Part shown: piece by piece, positions 47,999 to 57,589 of the stretch
Layout of the letters: every line of letters begins with the position of its first letter
Numbering within the stretch: the stretch's first letter is position 1
From: Burkholderiales bacterium
GTDB lineage: Bacteria; Pseudomonadota; Gammaproteobacteria; Burkholderiales; Burkholderiaceae_C
DNA: 64,000 nucleotides
Direction: 5' to 3'
NCBI GenBank assembly: GCA_016219375.1
Contig: JACRNC010000004.1
Coordinates: 1-64,000, forward strand
Translations under genes and position numbers: made by a program
The notes under the pieces: generated by a model
Seen by the model: the letters and a program-made list of their open reading frames with translations, nothing else
The model's database searches: none
Told to the model about the DNA's origin: nothing

Positions 47999-49220
47999 CG
48001 GTGTTGCCCTCGGCGAAGGCGGCCTCGCAATAGGCCAGATAGAAGTCCCAGATGCGCATGAAGCGCTCGTCGAAGCCCAGGGCCCGCACCTCGGCCGCCT
48101 GCTGCAGGAAGCGCTCGCGCCAGCGGCGCAGCGTCTGGGCATAGTCGGCGCCGAAGGCGAAGGCGCGCTCCACCACCAGCCCCGCGCGCGCCGCCTGCTC
48201 GCGGAAGGCCGCCTGGCTGGGCAGCAGGCCGCCGGGGAAGATGTACTGCTGGATGAAGTCGCTGGAGCGGGCGTAGCGCTCGAACAGGTCGTCGCGGATG
48301 GTGATGGTCTGGATGCAGGCGCGACCGCCGGACTTCAGGCAGCGGCGCAGGGTGTCGAAGTAGCCCGGCCAGTACTCGCGGCCCACGGCCTCGAACATCT
48401 CGATGGAGACGACGGCATCGAACGGCTCGCGCTCGTGTGCGGCGGGCAGGTCGCGGTAGTCCTGCAGGCGCAGCTCGCACTGCGCGGTCAGCCTGGCCTG
48501 CTGCAGCCGCTCGCGGCCCCAGGCGAGCTGCTCGGTGGACAGCGTGATGCCCGTGACCTGCGCGCCGAAGCGCCGTGCCGCCGTCTCGGCCAGCCCGCCC
48601 CAGCCGCAGCCGATCTCCAGCAGCCGCGAGCCGGGCTGCACGCCGGCCTCGTGCAGCGCCCGCTCCATCTTGGCGTCCTGCGCCTGGGCCAGCGTGCGGC
48701 GGCTGTCGCCGTCGAACCAGGCGGCGGAGTAGCTCATGCCCGCATCCAGCCACAGCCGGTAGAAGCCGTTGCCCAGGTCGTAGTGGGCGTGGATGTTGCG
48801 GCGGCTGCCGGCGCGGGTGTTGCGGTGCAGCCGGTGCAGCAGGCGGTGCAGCAGCGCGCCCCACCATGAGCCGTAGACCAGCTGCTCCACCGCATCGCGG
48901 TTGGCGATCAGCAGCCGCAGCAGGGCGGGCAGATCCGGGCTGGACCATTCGCCGGCGATCCAGCCTTCGGCAAAGCCGATGTCGCCGGAGCGCAGCGCGC
49001 GGCTGCAGGCGGCCCAGTCGTGCAGGCGCAGCACCGCGCGCGGCTCCTGGCCGCTGCCGCAGCGGGTGTGGCCGCCGCCGGGCAGGTGCAGCTCCAGCGT
49101 GCCGTGCGGCAGGCGGGCCAGCAGGGCCAGGGCGCGCCGCGCCGCAGCAGGCGTGCCCGGCGGCAGGGCCTGGCGCGTGGGCACGGTGCGGCGGGTCAGG
49201 GCGAGGGTGTCGGTGTTCAT
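47964..49220 (-). CDS. Cfa-like phospholipid methyltransferase with altered bicarbonate site
   Basis: A 418-residue cyclopropane-fatty-acid-synthase family protein. It has HYDLGNGFYRLWLD (about 148-161), the SAM loop LLEIGCGWGGLAETAA (about 202-217), SIEMFEAVGREYW, and a C-terminal FGADYAQTL. From memory the E. coli enzyme binds an active-site bicarbonate with Cys139, Glu239, His266, Ile268 and Tyr317. Here the Cys site reads YSAAW (Ala) and the His site reads IQTITI (Gln), while Glu, Ile and Tyr remain. This argues against ordinary cyclopropanation and is compatible with a UfaM-like methylase making methylated furan fatty acids. Confidence 0.85.
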   Translation of the reverse strand: MNTDTLALTRRTVPTRQALPPGTPAAARRALALLARLPHGTLELHLPGGGHTRCGSGQEPRAVLRLHDWAACSRALRSGDIGFAEGWIAGEWSSPDLPALLRLLIANRDAVEQLVYGSWWGALLHRLLHRLHRNTRAGSRRNIHAHYDLGNGFYRLWLDAGMSYSAAWFDGDSRRTLAQAQDAKMERALHEAGVQPGSRLLEIGCGWGGLAETAARRFGAQVTGITLSTEQLAWGRERLQQARLTAQCELRLQDYRDLPAAHEREPFDAVVSIEMFEAVGREYWPGYFDTLRRCLKSGGRACIQTITIRDDLFERYARSSDFIQQYIFPGGLLPSQAAFREQAARAGLVVERAFAFGADYAQTLRRWRERFLQQAAEVRALGFDERFMRIWDFYLAYCEAAFAEGNTDVVQFTLRRPG

Positions 49221-49322
49221 CGGGGTGAATGACGAGCGGATGACGGGCGGATGACCGGGGCGAATGACGGGGGCGAATGACGGGGAGGGCAGCCGGGCCG
49301 CGTTGGGCGGCGATGCCCGGGA

Positions 49323-50096
49323 TCAGCGGGTGACGAAGGAGTCGGGCGGCGTGGGCTTGCCGAAGAACGGCACGCGGCGCAGCCACAGCTTGAGCGCCTG
49401 CCAGTGGATGCGCGGCAGCACGCCCAGCGTCATCAAGGGCAGGGCGAGCGCCGTGCGGCGCAGGCTGGCGCGGGTCAGCGGCCGCAGATCGCCGCTGAGC
49501 GCGGTCTGCAGCAGCGGGCCGTGCTCGTCGTCCAGGTCCACGCGGGTCAGCAGGTGCTCGCGCCCGGCCGTGGCCGTGCGCAGGAAGCGGAAGCGGTAGA
49601 GCCCCCGCACGCGGTTGAAGGGCGAGACATGGAAGACCTTGCGCGCCTCGACCTCTGCGCCCCAGCGCAGGCGCGGGCCGTGCAGCAGGTAGACGTGGCG
49701 CTCGCCGAAGGTGTTGTTCACCTCGGCCAGCACGGCGGCCAGGCTGCCGTCGGCCCGGTGCGCATACCAGAAGCTCACCGGCTTGAAGGCATGGCCCAGC
49801 ATGCGCGGATAGGTCTGCAGCCAGATCTCGCCATCGGCCTCGGTGATGCCTTCGCTTGCCAGCAGCGCCTCGGCCCAGGCCAGCGCGTCCGGCCCGCCTT
49901 CGCCGTGGTCGGCGTCATGGAAGGCGATCAGGCCGAAGCGGTTGCGCGGCAGCGTCGCATCCGGCTGGGCGCGCAGGCTGCGCATGGGCAGCATCAGGAA
50001 GGCCGCCGGGTAGGCAAAGGCATGCTGCACCGGCCGCAGGCGCCGGTGCCAGACCTCGCCGCGGCCGATCAGCGGGCGATGAGAGGCGGCGGTCAT
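49323..50096 (-). CDS. DUF1365 protein
   Basis: A 257-residue protein with HRPLIGRGEVWHRRLRP, AFAYPAAFLMLPM, LLGHAFKPVSFWYAHRADG and NNTFGERHVYLL, all hallmarks of DUF1365. The fold and activity are unknown to me. It is nearly always found between the FAD oxidoreductase and Cfa genes. Its ATG overlaps the stop of the FAD gene (ATGA at 50093-50096), so the two are translationally coupled and likely function together. There is a 102-bp gap with repeats before the Cfa-like gene. Confidence 0.88.
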   Translation of the reverse strand: MTAASHRPLIGRGEVWHRRLRPVQHAFAYPAAFLMLPMRSLRAQPDATLPRNRFGLIAFHDADHGEGGPDALAWAEALLASEGITEADGEIWLQTYPRMLGHAFKPVSFWYAHRADGSLAAVLAEVNNTFGERHVYLLHGPRLRWGAEVEARKVFHVSPFNRVRGLYRFRFLRTATAGREHLLTRVDLDDEHGPLLQTALSGDLRPLTRASLRRTALALPLMTLGVLPRIHWQALKLWLRRVPFFGKPTPPDSFVTR

Positions 50097-51391
50097 GCCG
50101 CCGCCTGCTGCAGCTCGCCCGCCTGGGCGGCGCGGCGCAGGCCCTGCACCACGGCCAGCGCCGAGCGCAGGCCGTCCTCGTGGAAGCCGTAGCCCGTCCA
50201 GGCGCCGCAGAACCAGGTGCGCCGACGGCCCTGCAGGGCGGCCACGCGGCGCTGGGCGCGGATGGCGGCCAGGTCGAACACCGGGTGCGCGTAAGCAATG
50301 CGGCGCAGCACGGCATCGGGCCGCGGCTCGCGCACCGGGTTGAGCGAGACGATCACCGGCTGTTGCCAGGGCAGCGGCTGCAGGCGGTTGATCAGGTAGT
50401 GCAGGCACACGGCCGCGCCTTCCCGGCCGGGCTGCGGCGCGCGCTCGTAGTTCCAGGCGGCCCAGGCGCGGCGGCGGCGCGGCAGCAGCGCGGTGTCGGT
50501 GTGCAGCACGGCCTCGTTGTCGTGATAGCGGATGGCGCCCAGCACCTCGCGCTCCTCGGCGGTGGCGTCGGCCCCCAGCAGGCGCAGCGCCTGGTCGCTG
50601 TGGCAGGCCAGCACGACTTGGTCGAAGCGCTCGCTGCCGGCGTCGGTCAGCACGTCCACGCCGGTGGGCAGCCGGCGCAGGCCGCGCACCGGCGTGGCCG
50701 CGCGGGCGTCGCCAATGGCCGCCACGATCTTGTCCACGTAGCGGCGCGAGCCACCGGCCACCGTGTGCCACTGCGGCCGGCCGTTCACCTGGATCAGCCC
50801 GTGGTTGTGGCAGAAGCGGATCAGCGTGCCGACCGGAAAGCGCAGCATCTGCTCGGTGGGGCAGGACCAGATGCAGGCCACCATCGGCAACAGGTACCAG
50901 TCGCGGAAGGCCGCGCCGAAGCCGTGCTGGTGCAGGAAGTCGCCCACCGGCTGGGCCAGCTCCACGTCGCCGCCCTCGGCAGCCAGCCGCGTGGCCAGGG
51001 CGTTGAAGCGCAGCAGCTCGCGCAGCATCCCCCAGAACGCCGGGCGCAGCAGATTGCGCCGCTGCGCGAACACCGTGTCGAGCGACGAGCCGCTCCACTC
51101 CAGCCCGGCGTCCACCGCCTGCACCGAGAACGACATGTCCGACTGCGCCGTGTCCACGCCCAGGTCGGAAAAAAGGCGGATCAGCTGCGGATAGGTGCGC
51201 TCGTTGAAGACAAGGAAGCCCGTGTCCACGCCGTGCGTCACGCCGTCCAGCGTCACGTCCACCGTGTGTGCATGGCCGCCGAAGCGGCCATCGGCCTCGA
51301 ACAGCGTGACCCGGATGCCGGTCTCGCGGCCCAGGTTCCAGGCCGCGCCCAGGCCGGCGATGCCCGAGCCGATGACGGCAACGCGGCTCAT
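50093..51391 (-). CDS. FAD-dependent amine-oxidase-like oxidoreductase (UfaD-like)
   Basis: A 432-residue flavoprotein, first in the operon. The dinucleotide-binding motif is VAVIGSGIAGLGAAWNL (about 4-20). It has DTGFLVFNERTYPQLI and a C-terminal FAD motif in FCGAWTGYGFHEDGLRSAL. The family (NAD(P)-binding/amine oxidase with DUF1365 and Cfa) includes the Rhodobacter flavin-dependent desaturase of furan-fatty-acid synthesis (UfaD), as I recall. A role in oxidising or desaturating methylated acyl chains on phospholipids is inferred. The leader contains the TetR operator. Confidence 0.86.
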   Translation of the reverse strand: MSRVAVIGSGIAGLGAAWNLGRETGIRVTLFEADGRFGGHAHTVDVTLDGVTHGVDTGFLVFNERTYPQLIRLFSDLGVDTAQSDMSFSVQAVDAGLEWSGSSLDTVFAQRRNLLRPAFWGMLRELLRFNALATRLAAEGGDVELAQPVGDFLHQHGFGAAFRDWYLLPMVACIWSCPTEQMLRFPVGTLIRFCHNHGLIQVNGRPQWHTVAGGSRRYVDKIVAAIGDARAATPVRGLRRLPTGVDVLTDAGSERFDQVVLACHSDQALRLLGADATAEEREVLGAIRYHDNEAVLHTDTALLPRRRRAWAAWNYERAPQPGREGAAVCLHYLINRLQPLPWQQPVIVSLNPVREPRPDAVLRRIAYAHPVFDLAAIRAQRRVAALQGRRRTWFCGAWTGYGFHEDGLRSALAVVQGLRRAAQAGELQQAAA

Positions 51392-51503
51392 GAGGGGCGG
51401 CCCCCGCGAGCCGGGCTCAGGGTGGGCGTGGTGCGTGCAGCAGGCGGGCGGGGCGCAGGCAGGGGCAGGGCAGTCGGGTGTGCGGGCACGAACGCCTCCG
51501 GTC

Positions 51504-51533
51504 GTATCGTGAACTGATCAGTTCAAACGATAC
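51504..51533. promoter_or_regulatory. TetR-type operator palindrome in the divergent promoter region
   Basis: A perfect 14-bp palindrome GAACTGATCAGTTC (51511-51524) is flanked by GTATCGT (51504-51510) and its inverse ACGATAC (51527-51533), offset by two bases. It lies between tetR and the lipid operon, 113 bp before the FAD gene and 55 bp before tetR. A TetR dimer site controlling both directions is the natural reading. Confidence 0.7.
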
Positions 51534-51575
51534 ACCAAAACGTATTTTCAATGCACGTGACTGTCTACCGCAGCC

Positions 51576-51581
51576 TACAAT
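51576..51581 (+). promoter_or_regulatory. Putative -10 box of tetR
   Basis: TACAAT ends 6 nt before the tetR ATG, so the transcript would begin at or within a base of the start codon. No Shine-Dalgarno sequence is present. No good -35 is seen at 16-18 bp. Confidence 0.45.
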
Positions 51582-51587
51582 TTGCCG

Positions 51588-52229
51588 ATGGCCCGCCTCT
51601 CCTACCGTGAACAAGTCCTGCGCCTGCGCGAGGACGCCATCGTCCAGGCCGTCAACCGTCTGCTGGCCACCAAGGGCTATGACCTGATGACGGTGGACGA
51701 GGTGGCAGCCGAGGCCGGCATCGCCAAGGCCAGCCTCTACAAGCACTTCACCTCCAAGGAGGAGCTGGCCGGCGCCGCGATGGTGCGGGTGCTCGACCGG
51801 GCGCTGGCCTTTGTCGACGGGCTGCGCGCCGGGCCGCCCGCGGCTGCGCTGGACCAGCTCAAGGCCGTCGCCCGCTGGGCGATGGAGACCCAGCTGCAGG
51901 GCGACATGCCGTCGCTGCCGGCGCAGAACTCCACGCTCAGCGCCTCGCTGCAGGCCAACGAGGCCTACATGGACCGGCTCTTCGACCTGAGCAACAAGCT
52001 GGGCATCTGGATCACCGGCGCACAGACCGACGGCTCGCTCAACCCGGCGCTGCCGGCCGAGCTGGTGCTCTACACGCTGTTCGCCCGCGCCTGCGACCCG
52101 GTGCTGGGCCTGCTCAAGTCATCCGGCCAGTACACCAATGAGCAGATCCTCGACTGGCTGATCACCACCTGCTTCGACGGCCTGGGCGCGCCCGTGCCGC
52201 GCTCGGGCTCGCGCATGAAGGCCGGCTGA
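51588..52229 (+). CDS. TetR-family transcriptional regulator of the lipid operon
   Basis: A 213-residue regulator. The N-terminal helix-turn-helix (about 14-60) has LLATKGYDLMTVDEVAAEAG and IAKASLYKHFTSKEELAGAAM, the standard TetR recognition helix. The C-terminal ligand domain (TLSASLQANEAYMDRLFDL) is not assignable to a known effector. ATG 51588 is preferred to an in-frame TTG at 51582. It is divergent from the eight-gene operon and is very likely its repressor, acting at the palindrome 51504-51533. A strong terminator follows. Confidence 0.9.
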   Translation: MARLSYREQVLRLREDAIVQAVNRLLATKGYDLMTVDEVAAEAGIAKASLYKHFTSKEELAGAAMVRVLDRALAFVDGLRAGPPAAALDQLKAVARWAMETQLQGDMPSLPAQNSTLSASLQANEAYMDRLFDLSNKLGIWITGAQTDGSLNPALPAELVLYTLFARACDPVLGLLKSSGQYTNEQILDWLITTCFDGLGAPVPRSGSRMKAG

Positions 52230-52245
52230 GCGGCCTCCGGCGCCA

Positions 52246-52280
52246 AAGCAGAAGAGCCGCACGGGGCGGCTCTTTTGCTT
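52246..52280. terminator. Rho-independent terminator after tetR (also serves galU)
   Basis: AAGAGCCGC (52252-52260) pairs with GCGGCTCTT (52266-52274), and the stem is extended by AAGCA and TGCTT around single unpaired bases. On the plus strand TTTTGCTT follows. The reverse strand also has T-rich flanks, so it can end galU transcription. Confidence 0.85.
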
Positions 52281-52366
52281 GATGTCACGCGTGGACGACG
52301 CGTGGGCGGCGGGCCCGGCGCGGGCTGGATGCCGCCGGGCCGGCGGCACAGCGGCACGGGCGGGGC

Positions 52367-53233
52367 TCAGCAGGTCACGGTCTTGATGTATTCGCAGAAC
52401 CACTTGCCCACTTGCGGGTGGGTCAGCGCCAGCTCCACGTTGGCCTGCAGGAAGCCTTCCTTGCTGCCGCAGTCGTAGCGCTTGCCGGTGTAGGTGTAGG
52501 CAAAGACCTTCTCGCGGCGCAGGATGCCGGCGATGCCGTCGGTGAGCTGGATCTCGCCGCCCACGCCGCGCGGCTGGTTGCGGATCTCGTCGAAGATGCC
52601 CGGCGTGAGGATGTAGCGCCCGGCCACGCCCAGGCGGGACGGCGCCGCCTCAGGCGCCGGCTTCTCGACGATGCGGCTGACTTCCATCAGCGAGGCATTG
52701 ACCGGCGTGCCGGCGACGATGCCGTAGCGCTTGGTCTGGTCCGCCGGCACCTCCTGCACGGCCAGGATGGAAGCGCGCCAGTCCTTGAACTGGTCCACCA
52801 TCTGCTTGAGCACCGGCGGCTCGCCCACCATCAGGTCGTCGGCCAGCAGCACGGCAAAGGGCTCGCCGCGCACCAGGCGCTCGCCGCACAGCACCGCGTG
52901 GCCCAGGCCCAGGCTCTTGGGCTGGCGCACGAAGACGCATTCCATGTCGTCGGGCTTGATGGACTGCACCAGCTCCAGCAGCTCGTGCTTGCCCGCGGCC
53001 TCCAGCTCGTGCTCCAGCTCGTAGGCCATGTCGAAGTGGTCTTCGATGGGGCGCTTGTGGCGGCCGGTGACGAAGATCATCTCGCGGATGCCGGCGGCAT
53101 AGGCCTCTTCCACCGCGTACTGGATCAGCGGTTTGTCCACCACCGGCAGCATCTCCTTGGGCTGCGCCTTGGTGGCGGGCAGGAAGCGGGTGCCGAGGCC
53201 GGCGACAGGGAAGATGGCTTTGTTGATCAGCAT
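52367..53233 (-). CDS. galU: UTP-glucose-1-phosphate uridylyltransferase
   Basis: Makes UDP-glucose for envelope and exopolysaccharide synthesis. The 288-residue protein has [20 protein letters not shown] (nucleotide-binding loop), [23 protein letters not shown]-like [12 protein letters not shown] and [18 protein letters not shown]. The length is standard. ATG 53233 is preferred to an in-frame TTG nine bases earlier. It is monocistronic, facing the tetR terminator. Confidence 0.96.
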   Translation of the reverse strand: MLINKAIFPVAGLGTRFLPATKAQPKEMLPVVDKPLIQYAVEEAYAAGIREMIFVTGRHKRPIEDHFDMAYELEHELEAAGKHELLELVQSIKPDDMECVFVRQPKSLGLGHAVLCGERLVRGEPFAVLLADDLMVGEPPVLKQMVDQFKDWRASILAVQEVPADQTKRYGIVAGTPVNASLMEVSRIVEKPAPEAAPSRLGVAGRYILTPGIFDEIRNQPRGVGGEIQLTDGIAGILRREKVFAYTYTGKRYDCGSKEGFLQANVELALTHPQVGKWFCEYIKTVTC

Positions 53234-53430
53234 GACAGGCAAGGCTCCGCTTCTGGGCTGGTGTTATGGGAAGAGGTGGCGCCATTGTGCGAGCCACCGG
53301 TGACAGCGGTTGTAGGACTGGACCACCGCCTCGCGGGGTATCCCTAGGTCAAGGGTAGGCGAGGCCCTGCAAGAGCCGGGCCGCCGTGGCGCTCAGCTCG
53401 CCACTCGGCAACCCTTGCCTCGCCCCGCGC

Positions 53431-56265
53431 TCAACCCAGGCGCTGGCGCTGCTCGCGCACGCGCTGCAGCGCCGCGCTGAAGTCCGCCAGCCGCTGGCGC
53501 TCCTGGGCGACCACCGCCTCGGGCGCGCGGGCGACGAAGCTCTCGTTGCCCAGCTTGGCCTCGGCCTTGGTCAGCTCGCCTTCCAGGCGCTTGATCTCCT
53601 TGTCCAGGCGCTCGCGCTCGGCGGCCAGGTCGATCTCCACGTGCAGCGCCAGGCGGGCTTCGCCCTGCACGGCCACGGGGGCCATCGTCGTGGCCGCGGC
53701 GAAGGCCGGCTCGTCCAGCTGCCGCACCTCGCTGAGCTTGGCCAGGGCCTTGAGCACCGGCGCGGCCTGGGCGATGAAATCCGCCTCGCCAGTGACCAGC
53801 AGCGGCACGCGCTCGGCCGGCGATAGGTTCATCTCGCCGCGCAGGTTGCGCGCGGTGCCCACCACCGCCTTGAGCCTGGCCACCCAGGCGTCGGCCTGCG
53901 CATCCACGCGGCCCAGGTCGGGCACGGGGTAGGGCGCGACGACGATGCTGGCGTCGCTGCCGGCCTCCTTGCGGCCGGCCACCGGGGCCACCACCTGCCA
54001 CAGCTCCTCGGTGATGAAAGGCGTGATCGGGTGCAGCAGGCGCAGCACCGTCTCCAGCACGCGGATCAGGGTGCGGCGGGTGGCGCGCTGCTGCGCCTCG
54101 GTGCCGGCCTGGATCTGCACCTTGGCGATCTCCAGGTACCAGTCGCAGTACTCGTCCCAGACGAACTGGTAGATCGCACTCGCCACGTTGTCCAGGCGGA
54201 ACTCGGCGAAGCCCTGTTCCACCGCCGCCTCGACGCGCTGCAGCTCGCCGACGATCCACTTGTCGGCCGGGCTGAAGTCCAGGTAGCCGCCGGCCAAGCA
54301 GGCGCCCGGCTCATGCGCCTGCAGGCCGCAGTCCTGGCCCTCGCAGTTCATCAGCACGAAGCGCGTGGCGTTCCAGAGCTTGTTGCAGAAGTTGCGATAG
54401 CCCTCGCAGCGCTTGGAGTCGAAGTTGATGCTGCGGCCCAGGCTGGCCAGCGCCGCAAAGGTGAAGCGCAGCGCGTCGGCGCCGTAGCCCGGGATGCCTT
54501 CGGGGAATTCCTTCTCGGTCGCCTTGCGCACCTTGGGGGCCGTCTCGGGCTTGCGCAGGCCGGTGGTGCGCTTGTCCAGCAGCGGGCCCAGCTCGATGCC
54601 GTCGATGAGGTCCACCGGGTCCAGCACGTTGCCTTCGGACTTGGACATCTTGTGGCCCTGCGCATCGCGCACCAGGCCGTGGATGTAGACGTGCCTGAAC
54701 GGCACCTTGCCCGTGAAATGCCTGGTCATCATGATCATCCGGGCGACCCAGAAGAAGATGATGTCGTAGCCGGTGACCAGCACGGATGAGGGCAGGAAGA
54801 GGTCCATCTCCTGGGTCTGCTCGGGCCAGCCCAGGGTGGAGAAGGGCACCAGCGCCGAGGAGTACCAGGTGTCCAGCACGTCCTCGTCGCGGTTGAGCGG
54901 GCCCTCGTAGCCCGCGGCCTTGGCGCGCGTGCGCGCCTCGTCCTCGCTGCGGGCGACGAAGATCTCGCCATTGCTGCCGTACCAGGCCGGGATCTGGTGA
55001 CCCCACCAGAGCTGGCGGCTGATGCACCAGTCCTGGATGTTCTTCATCCACTGGTTGTAGGTGTTGACCCAGTTCTCCGGCACGAACTTGACCTCGCCGG
55101 ACTCCACCGCCTCGATGGCCTGCTCAGCGATGGACCGGCCTTGAGCGCCGGGCTTGGTCATGGCCACGAACCACTGGTCGGTCAGCATGGGCTCGATGAC
55201 CTGGCCCGTGCGGGCGCAGCGCGGCACCATGAGCTTGTGCTTCTTGACCTCCACCAGCAGGCCTTCGGCCTCCAGCTGAGCGACCAGTGCCTTGCGGGCG
55301 ACGAAGCGGTCCAGGCCGCGGTACTCGGCCGGGATCTCCGGCAGGTGCGACACCACCTGCGCATCCAGCGTGAAGATGGTGATCATCGGCAGCCCGTGGC
55401 GCACGCCGACCTGGTAGTCGTTGAAGTCGTGCGCGGGCGTGACCTTGACCACGCCGGTGCCGAAGTCCTTGTCCACGTGCTCGTCGGCGATCACCGGCAC
55501 CCGGCGGCCGGTGATGGGCAGCCGCACCTGCTGGCCGATCAGGTGGCGGTAGCGTTCGTCCTCGGGGTGCACCATCACGGCGGTGTCGCCCAGCATGGTC
55601 TCCGGCCGCGTGGTGGCCACCACTAGAGACTCGTCCGAGCCGTCGAGCGGATAGCGGATGTGCCACATCGAGCCGTCCTCTTCCTCGCTCTCCACCTCCA
55701 GGTCGGAGACGGCGGACTTGAGCACCGGGTCCCAGCTCACCAGGCGCTTGCCGCGGTAGATCAGGCCTTCCTCATAGAGGCGCACGAAGGTCTCGACCAC
55801 CACCTTGGACCGCTTGTCGTCCATGGTGAAGTACTCGTGCTCCCAGCTGACCGAGTCGCCCATGCGCCGCATCTGCTGGGTGATGGTGGAGCCGCTCTGC
55901 TCCTTCCACTCCCAGATGCGGGCGACGAAGTTCTTGCGGCCCAGGTCGTGGCGGCTCTGGCCTTGCTCCTGCAGCTGGCGCTCCACGACGATCTGCGTGG
56001 CGATGCCGGCGTGGTCGGTGCCCGGGATCCACAGCGTGTTGTGGCCCTTCATGCGGTGGTAGCGCGTCAACGAGTCCATGATGGTCTGGTTGAACGCATG
56101 GCCCATGTGCAGCGTGCCGGTCACGTTGGGCGGCGGCAGCTGGATGCAGAAGGACGGCCGGGCCGCATCCAGCGTGGGCTTGTAGAGGCCGCGTTGCTCC
56201 CACAGCGGGCCCCACTTGGCTTCGATGGGCGCGGGGTCGAAGGACTTGGGCAGGTCTTGGCTCAT
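53431..56265 (-). CDS. valS: Valyl-tRNA synthetase
   Basis: A 944-residue class I synthetase. The HIGH motif is in [15 protein letters not shown] (about residues 45-60), KMSKS in [17 protein letters not shown] (about 537-553), and the editing domain includes [19 protein letters not shown]. The C-terminal coiled coil (about 880-944, [20 protein letters not shown]) is intact. ATG 56265 ([18 protein letters not shown]) gives the family start. Confidence 0.97.
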   Translation of the reverse strand: MSQDLPKSFDPAPIEAKWGPLWEQRGLYKPTLDAARPSFCIQLPPPNVTGTLHMGHAFNQTIMDSLTRYHRMKGHNTLWIPGTDHAGIATQIVVERQLQEQGQSRHDLGRKNFVARIWEWKEQSGSTITQQMRRMGDSVSWEHEYFTMDDKRSKVVVETFVRLYEEGLIYRGKRLVSWDPVLKSAVSDLEVESEEEDGSMWHIRYPLDGSDESLVVATTRPETMLGDTAVMVHPEDERYRHLIGQQVRLPITGRRVPVIADEHVDKDFGTGVVKVTPAHDFNDYQVGVRHGLPMITIFTLDAQVVSHLPEIPAEYRGLDRFVARKALVAQLEAEGLLVEVKKHKLMVPRCARTGQVIEPMLTDQWFVAMTKPGAQGRSIAEQAIEAVESGEVKFVPENWVNTYNQWMKNIQDWCISRQLWWGHQIPAWYGSNGEIFVARSEDEARTRAKAAGYEGPLNRDEDVLDTWYSSALVPFSTLGWPEQTQEMDLFLPSSVLVTGYDIIFFWVARMIMMTRHFTGKVPFRHVYIHGLVRDAQGHKMSKSEGNVLDPVDLIDGIELGPLLDKRTTGLRKPETAPKVRKATEKEFPEGIPGYGADALRFTFAALASLGRSINFDSKRCEGYRNFCNKLWNATRFVLMNCEGQDCGLQAHEPGACLAGGYLDFSPADKWIVGELQRVEAAVEQGFAEFRLDNVASAIYQFVWDEYCDWYLEIAKVQIQAGTEAQQRATRRTLIRVLETVLRLLHPITPFITEELWQVVAPVAGRKEAGSDASIVVAPYPVPDLGRVDAQADAWVARLKAVVGTARNLRGEMNLSPAERVPLLVTGEADFIAQAAPVLKALAKLSEVRQLDEPAFAAATTMAPVAVQGEARLALHVEIDLAAERERLDKEIKRLEGELTKAEAKLGNESFVARAPEAVVAQERQRLADFSAALQRVREQRQRLG

Positions 56266-56354
56266 GACAAAAGGGCGCGCCGGCTGGCCCGCCCGCAAAG
56301 GCATGAGCGAGGCAGCCGGCACGCCGCAGCGTGTGGGATGGGGAACCCGCGATT

Positions 56355-57584
56355 TTAGGGACGGGGTGCTGCCGCCCGGCCGGCCCGGGCCGCGGCGCGG
56401 AAGCGGGCGATGCGCTCGGCATCCGCCGGGTGGCTGGACAGGGCGATGCCCAGGCTGCCCGGCTCGTCGCCGTCATCGCCCGGGCGTGCGGGCGGCTCGG
56501 CCGGCGGCGCCTCCTGCCCGCCTGCGCCGCGGCCCTTCTCGCCGGGGCGGGACGCCGCCGCATCGGCCGGTGTCGGCGTGCGCCGCAGGCCGCCACCGGG
56601 GCGGCGCGCCTGGGCCAGGCGCTCGAAGAGCACCACCATCGCCTCGGGCGAGCGGCCGCTGGCCTGCAGCATGGCGATGGCCTCGTCGTCGGCCTGGCGC
56701 TCGAAGTCGCGCGAGTAGGCCATCTGGCCCAGCAGCACCGGGGCGCTGGCCATCACGCTGCTGAAGTCGCCCAGTGCCAGGCTGGTCACCGTGCCCATGA
56801 TCCCCACCTGGATCACCGAGCGCATGCCGTGGCGGTGGCGCACGTGGCCCAGCTCGTGGGCCAGCACGCCCAGGATGGCGTCGTCCTGCCCGCTGAGCAG
56901 CTGCACCAGCTGGTCGGTCATCACGATGATCCCGCCGGGCAGGGCAAAGGCATTGGGGCCCATCTGCGGGCTGTGGCGGAAGTGCAGCTCGTAGGCCGGC
57001 GCGTCGCCGCCCGTCCAGGTCTGGGCCACGGCCCGGGTAAAGGCGGCGGCCAGTTGCTCGCGCCGCGCCGCGGGCAGCCGGCTGGGCTTGAGCCAGTCGC
57101 CGTCCATCGACTCGAAGGCGGCGCGGCCCACGGCCAGGTCGGCCGACTGCGGCGTGACGGCCAGCAGCCCGCCGGCAGCCAGCGGCAAGCCCCAGCGGTA
57201 GCCGGCGGCCACCGCGGCGACCAGCACCAGCGTGGCCACGAGCACGCCGCGCCAGCTCTGCTGCGCCCGCACGACCAGGCTGTCGCGGTGGCCGGCGCGG
57301 CGCAGCCAGGCGTCCCAGGCGGCGGCATCGCGCGCCTGCAGCGAGCCGCCGTCCGGCAGATGGGCCACGCGCGCGCCGTGGCGGGTGCGCTCGGGCCACT
57401 GCACCTGGCGGCGCGGCACGTCCAGCGCGATCTCGTCGCCGCGGATCTGCAGCAGGTCGCCAGCCAGTTGCAGCCACACGCGCCGGGGCCGCGAGCTGCG
57501 CCCGTCGAAGTAGTCCGCCGCCGCGCCGGGCGTGGCGGGCGCCGCAGGGCCGGCGTCGTCGATGAGGGCCGGGGTGCCGACCAT
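56355..57584 (-). CDS. M48-family membrane zinc metallopeptidase
   Basis: A 409-residue protein. An N-terminal DUF-like domain ([18 protein letters not shown]), a membrane segment (about 111-140) and an M48 catalytic domain with HELGH in [17 protein letters not shown] (His-Glu-His zinc site) and the downstream Glu in [13 protein letters not shown]. An Ala/Pro/Gly-rich stretch precedes a final [18 protein letters not shown]48 proteases degrade misfolded membrane or periplasmic proteins. GTG 57593 (overlapping the yjgN stop as GTGA) is an alternative start, and either way the genes are coupled. Confidence 0.9.
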   Translation of the reverse strand: MVGTPALIDDAGPAAPATPGAAADYFDGRSSRPRRVWLQLAGDLLQIRGDEIALDVPRRQVQWPERTRHGARVAHLPDGGSLQARDAAAWDAWLRRAGHRDSLVVRAQQSWRGVLVATLVLVAAVAAGYRWGLPLAAGGLLAVTPQSADLAVGRAAFESMDGDWLKPSRLPAARREQLAAAFTRAVAQTWTGGDAPAYELHFRHSPQMGPNAFALPGGIIVMTDQLVQLLSGQDDAILGVLAHELGHVRHRHGMRSVIQVGIMGTVTSLALGDFSSVMASAPVLLGQMAYSRDFERQADDEAIAMLQASGRSPEAMVVLFERLAQARRPGGGLRRTPTPADAAASRPGEKGRGAGGQEAPPAEPPARPGDDGDEPGSLGIALSSHPADAERIARFRAAARAGRAAAPRP

Positions 57585-57589
57585 GCCGC

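Noticed and set aside
53234-53430. Promoter or attenuator for galU
   Set aside because: TTGACC and TACAAC words exist on the minus strand but not at workable spacing. Not strong enough to annotate.
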